Source: JBBQBM01 sp038317375 (GTDB lineage: Bacteria > Patescibacteriota > Saccharimonadia > Saccharimonadales > JAGQMS01). From it: DNA of 12,708 bases. The position numbers and the translations under genes were made by a program. Below the pieces are notes generated by a model, which did not search any database, was not told the origin of the DNA, and saw only the letters and a program-made list of their open reading frames with translations. Positions 11,753 to 12,708 of the stretch are shown piece by piece. Location: contig JBBQBM010000020.1 in assembly GCA_038317375.1 (NCBI GenBank), positions 1-12,708 on the forward strand, in the 5' to 3' direction. Every line of letters starts with the position of its first letter. Position 1 is the first letter of the stretch.

Positions 11753-11764
11753 ACTATATGCTAT
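11716..11764 (-). terminator. Rho-independent terminator of rpmB
   Basis: On the minus strand a perfect 9-bp stem ATAGCATAT/ATATGCTAT (plus 11756-11764 with 11720-11728) encloses a 27-nt loop and is followed by TTTTAGCTTTTT. The loop contains a GCTT/AAGC ladder that can pair internally. It starts 15 nt after the rpmB stop. Confidence 0.7.
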
Positions 11765-11778
11765 GGTGCAGCGGTTGT

Positions 11779-11967
11779 TTAAAGAAGGCCTTTCTTCTTG
11801 AGTGTACGTATAGCTTGAGTGCTAATCTTAACTTTGACTTTTTTGCCGTCGACGATAAGTGTCTTGTTTTGTAGGTTTGGCTCCCAGACTTTTTTGGTAC
11901 GTCGAAGCGAGGCACTAACGTTGTTGCCGTACTGCTTGCCTTTACCGGTGATATCGCATCTTTTCAT
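11779..11967 (-). CDS. rpmB: 50S ribosomal protein bL28
   Basis: Structural protein of the large ribosomal subunit. The 62 residues MKRCDITGKGKQYGNNVSAS...RTKKVWEPNLQNK...KVKVKISTQAIRTLKKKGLL match the L28 pattern of a short N-terminal CDITGK motif, a basic body and the ISTxAIRTLxKKG ending. Only one Cys (C4) remains, so this is the form without the four-Cys zinc ribbon. ATG at 11967 is the only sensible start. The leader is about 20 nt without a clear Shine-Dalgarno. It has a strong consensus promoter and its own terminator, so it is monocistronic, convergent to the regulator and divergent from the M50 gene. Confidence 0.95.
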   Translation of the reverse strand: MKRCDITGKGKQYGNNVSASLRRTKKVWEPNLQNKTLIVDGKKVKVKISTQAIRTLKKKGLL

Positions 11968-11992
11968 AATAATTTCTATGTAACAGATACAG

Positions 11993-12021
11993 ATTCTATC
12001 TTAACACCGAGGATTAGTCAA
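11993..12021 (-). promoter_or_regulatory. Consensus promoter of rpmB
   Basis: Minus strand TTGACT (plus 12016-12021) and TAGAAT (plus 11993-11998) are separated by exactly 17 nt, the best -35/-10 pair in the window. Transcription should start near 11986. The -35 lies about 10 nt from the divergent M50 -10 box, so polymerase binding at the two promoters may interfere. Confidence 0.75.
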
Positions 12022-12029
12022 CTTTATCC

Positions 12030-12038
12030 TGCTACAAT
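12030..12038 (+). promoter_or_regulatory. Extended -10 promoter of the M50 gene
   Basis: TG-C-TACAAT (hexamer 12033-12038) ends 7 nt before the ATG at 12046 with no ribosome binding site in between. It is identical as a nonamer to the promoter of the 10962 regulator. Confidence 0.65.
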
Positions 12039-12045
12039 ATGGTGA

Positions 12046-12663
12046 ATGGATATAGATCTAAAGCTAATTCTAATTGCCGTGCCTGCCTTGGCGTTTTCGA
12101 TAGCTTTTCATGAAATGATGCACGCCTTCGCAAGCGATGCCTTGGGCGACGACACAGCCAGGCGTGCTGGACGGATCTCGATCAACCCACTAAGACATAT
12201 TGACCCATTAATGACGATAGGTCTGCCACTAATTTTGATGATATTTGGGCTACCGCCCTTCGGGGCTGCAAGACCGGTGCCCTTTAACCCTCATCGCGTT
12301 AAACACCAAGAGTTTGGAGTTGCCCTAATAGCTGTAGCGGGACCGTTAGCAAACTTACTATTAGCTGTCTTTACAGGAGTGGTATATCGACTATTCCTTC
12401 CGGGTGATGGGTTATTCCTGGACATACTGGTCGTCATGCTACAAATAAATATCGGGTTCTTCATCTTTAACCTTATACCCTTTCCGCCACTTGATGGGTC
12501 GCGGGTACTCTTTGCTTTTGCTCCTGAGATGCTTCAGCGTGTCATGCTTCAAATCGAAAGCTTCGGCATCATGGGCCTTTTTCTATTCATGTTCTTACTA
12601 TTTCCATTAATTCAGCCGATTTTCTTAGGGTTGAATAATTTTTTCATTAACTTAATCACATAG
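12046..12663 (+). CDS. M50-family site-2 protease-like membrane metalloprotease
   Basis: Intramembrane zinc protease of the S2P/M50 group, short form without PDZ or CBS domains (205 residues). The first transmembrane segment ends in HEMMH (22-26), with H22, E23 and H26 as zinc ligands and catalytic base. GPLANLLLA at 99-107 marks the next conserved membrane segment. The third ligand is D150 in NLIPFPPLDG (142-151). Two further hydrophobic segments fill 165-205. Leaderless spacing from the -10 box fixes the ATG at 12046. Substrates are unknown; the minimal M50 proteins of this type are often annotated as site-2 protease family or peptidase M50 without known targets. Confidence 0.92.
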   Translation: MDIDLKLILIAVPALAFSIAFHEMMHAFASDALGDDTARRAGRISINPLRHIDPLMTIGLPLILMIFGLPPFGAARPVPFNPHRVKHQEFGVALIAVAGPLANLLLAVFTGVVYRLFLPGDGLFLDILVVMLQINIGFFIFNLIPFPPLDGSRVLFAFAPEMLQRVMLQIESFGIMGLFLFMFLLFPLIQPIFLGLNNFFINLIT

Positions 12664-12681
12664 AAATAATCGAAAACAAGA

Positions 12682-12687
12682 TAGAAT
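12682..12687 (+). promoter_or_regulatory. -10 box for the gene entering at the right edge
   Basis: TAGAAT ends 6 nt before GTG at 12694, repeating the leaderless spacing seen in the rest of the window. Confidence 0.4.
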
Positions 12688-12693
12688 AAACTA

Positions 12694-12708
12694 GTGAAAA
12701 AGATACTA
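12694..12708 (+). CDS. Possible start of the next gene (5 codons)
   Basis: GTG AAA AAG ATA CTA (VKKIL) runs off the window edge. The call rests only on the -10 box at 12682-12687 and the typical MKKIL-like beginning; no family can be named. Confidence 0.3.

Overview
The window looks like chromosomal DNA from a Patescibacteria/CPR bacterium, plausibly Saccharibacteria. This is inferred from gene content and style, not from a marker search. Supporting signs are very compact, mostly single-function housekeeping genes, a threonyl-tRNA synthetase without its TGS domain, a MurT/GatD pair, a winged-helix/nucleotidyltransferase-like regulator of a type common in these genomes, and start codons placed 6-9 nt after a -10 box. 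TGA is used as a stop (thrS and the 10962 regulator), so this is the standard bacterial code and not the recoded code 25 of Gracilibacteria and Absconditabacteria. Base composition is mid-range, except for a clearly AT-rich island at about 6.6-8.9 kb.

Layout. 1-218 (-): 5' part of nrdR, cut by the window edge. 219-553: intergenic stretch with a 35-nt direct repeat, degenerate microrepeats and a minus-strand terminator. 554-667 (-): candidate 37-codon gene with its own promoter and terminator. 747-1832 (+): tgt. 1833-2742: a 910-bp non-coding stretch that is the most unusual part of the window. It holds a structured repeat, tRNA-Val(GAC) with its terminator, a diverged second copy of the structured repeat joined to an exact copy of the tRNA 3' end, two DnaA-box-like sites, a 6S-RNA-like rod with a strong terminator, and a cloverleaf plus long hairpin just before thrS. 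2743-6437 (+): thrS, a HAD nucleotidase-like gene, an alkyltransferase-like gene and miaA, tightly packed and probably one operon. 6650-7954 (-) and 8005-8913 (+): an AT-rich divergent pair, a secreted arylsulfotransferase-family protein and a histidine-bearing polytopic membrane protein. 8990-10929 (+): murT-gatD. 10962-11594 (+): winged-helix regulator. 11779-11967 (-): rpmB with promoter and terminator. 12046-12663 (+): M50 site-2 protease-like membrane protein. 12694 to the end: possible start of another gene.

How it fits together. tgt, miaA, thrS and tRNA-Val all serve tRNA charging or modification. murT-gatD amidates lipid II, so the cell modifies peptidoglycan. nrdR, the HAD nucleotidase and the ATL protein concern nucleotide pools and DNA lesions. 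The arylsulfotransferase/membrane-protein pair looks acquired.

The points most worth following are (1) the repeated leaderless arrangement, with a -10 hexamer 6-9 nt before the start in up to eight genes; (2) the two RNA-like elements flanking tRNA-Val, whose stems differ in sequence but stay paired; (3) the exact 24-nt duplication of the tRNA 3' end 184 nt downstream, like a small att-flanked insertion; and (4) the 6S-like RNA and the cloverleaf upstream of thrS.
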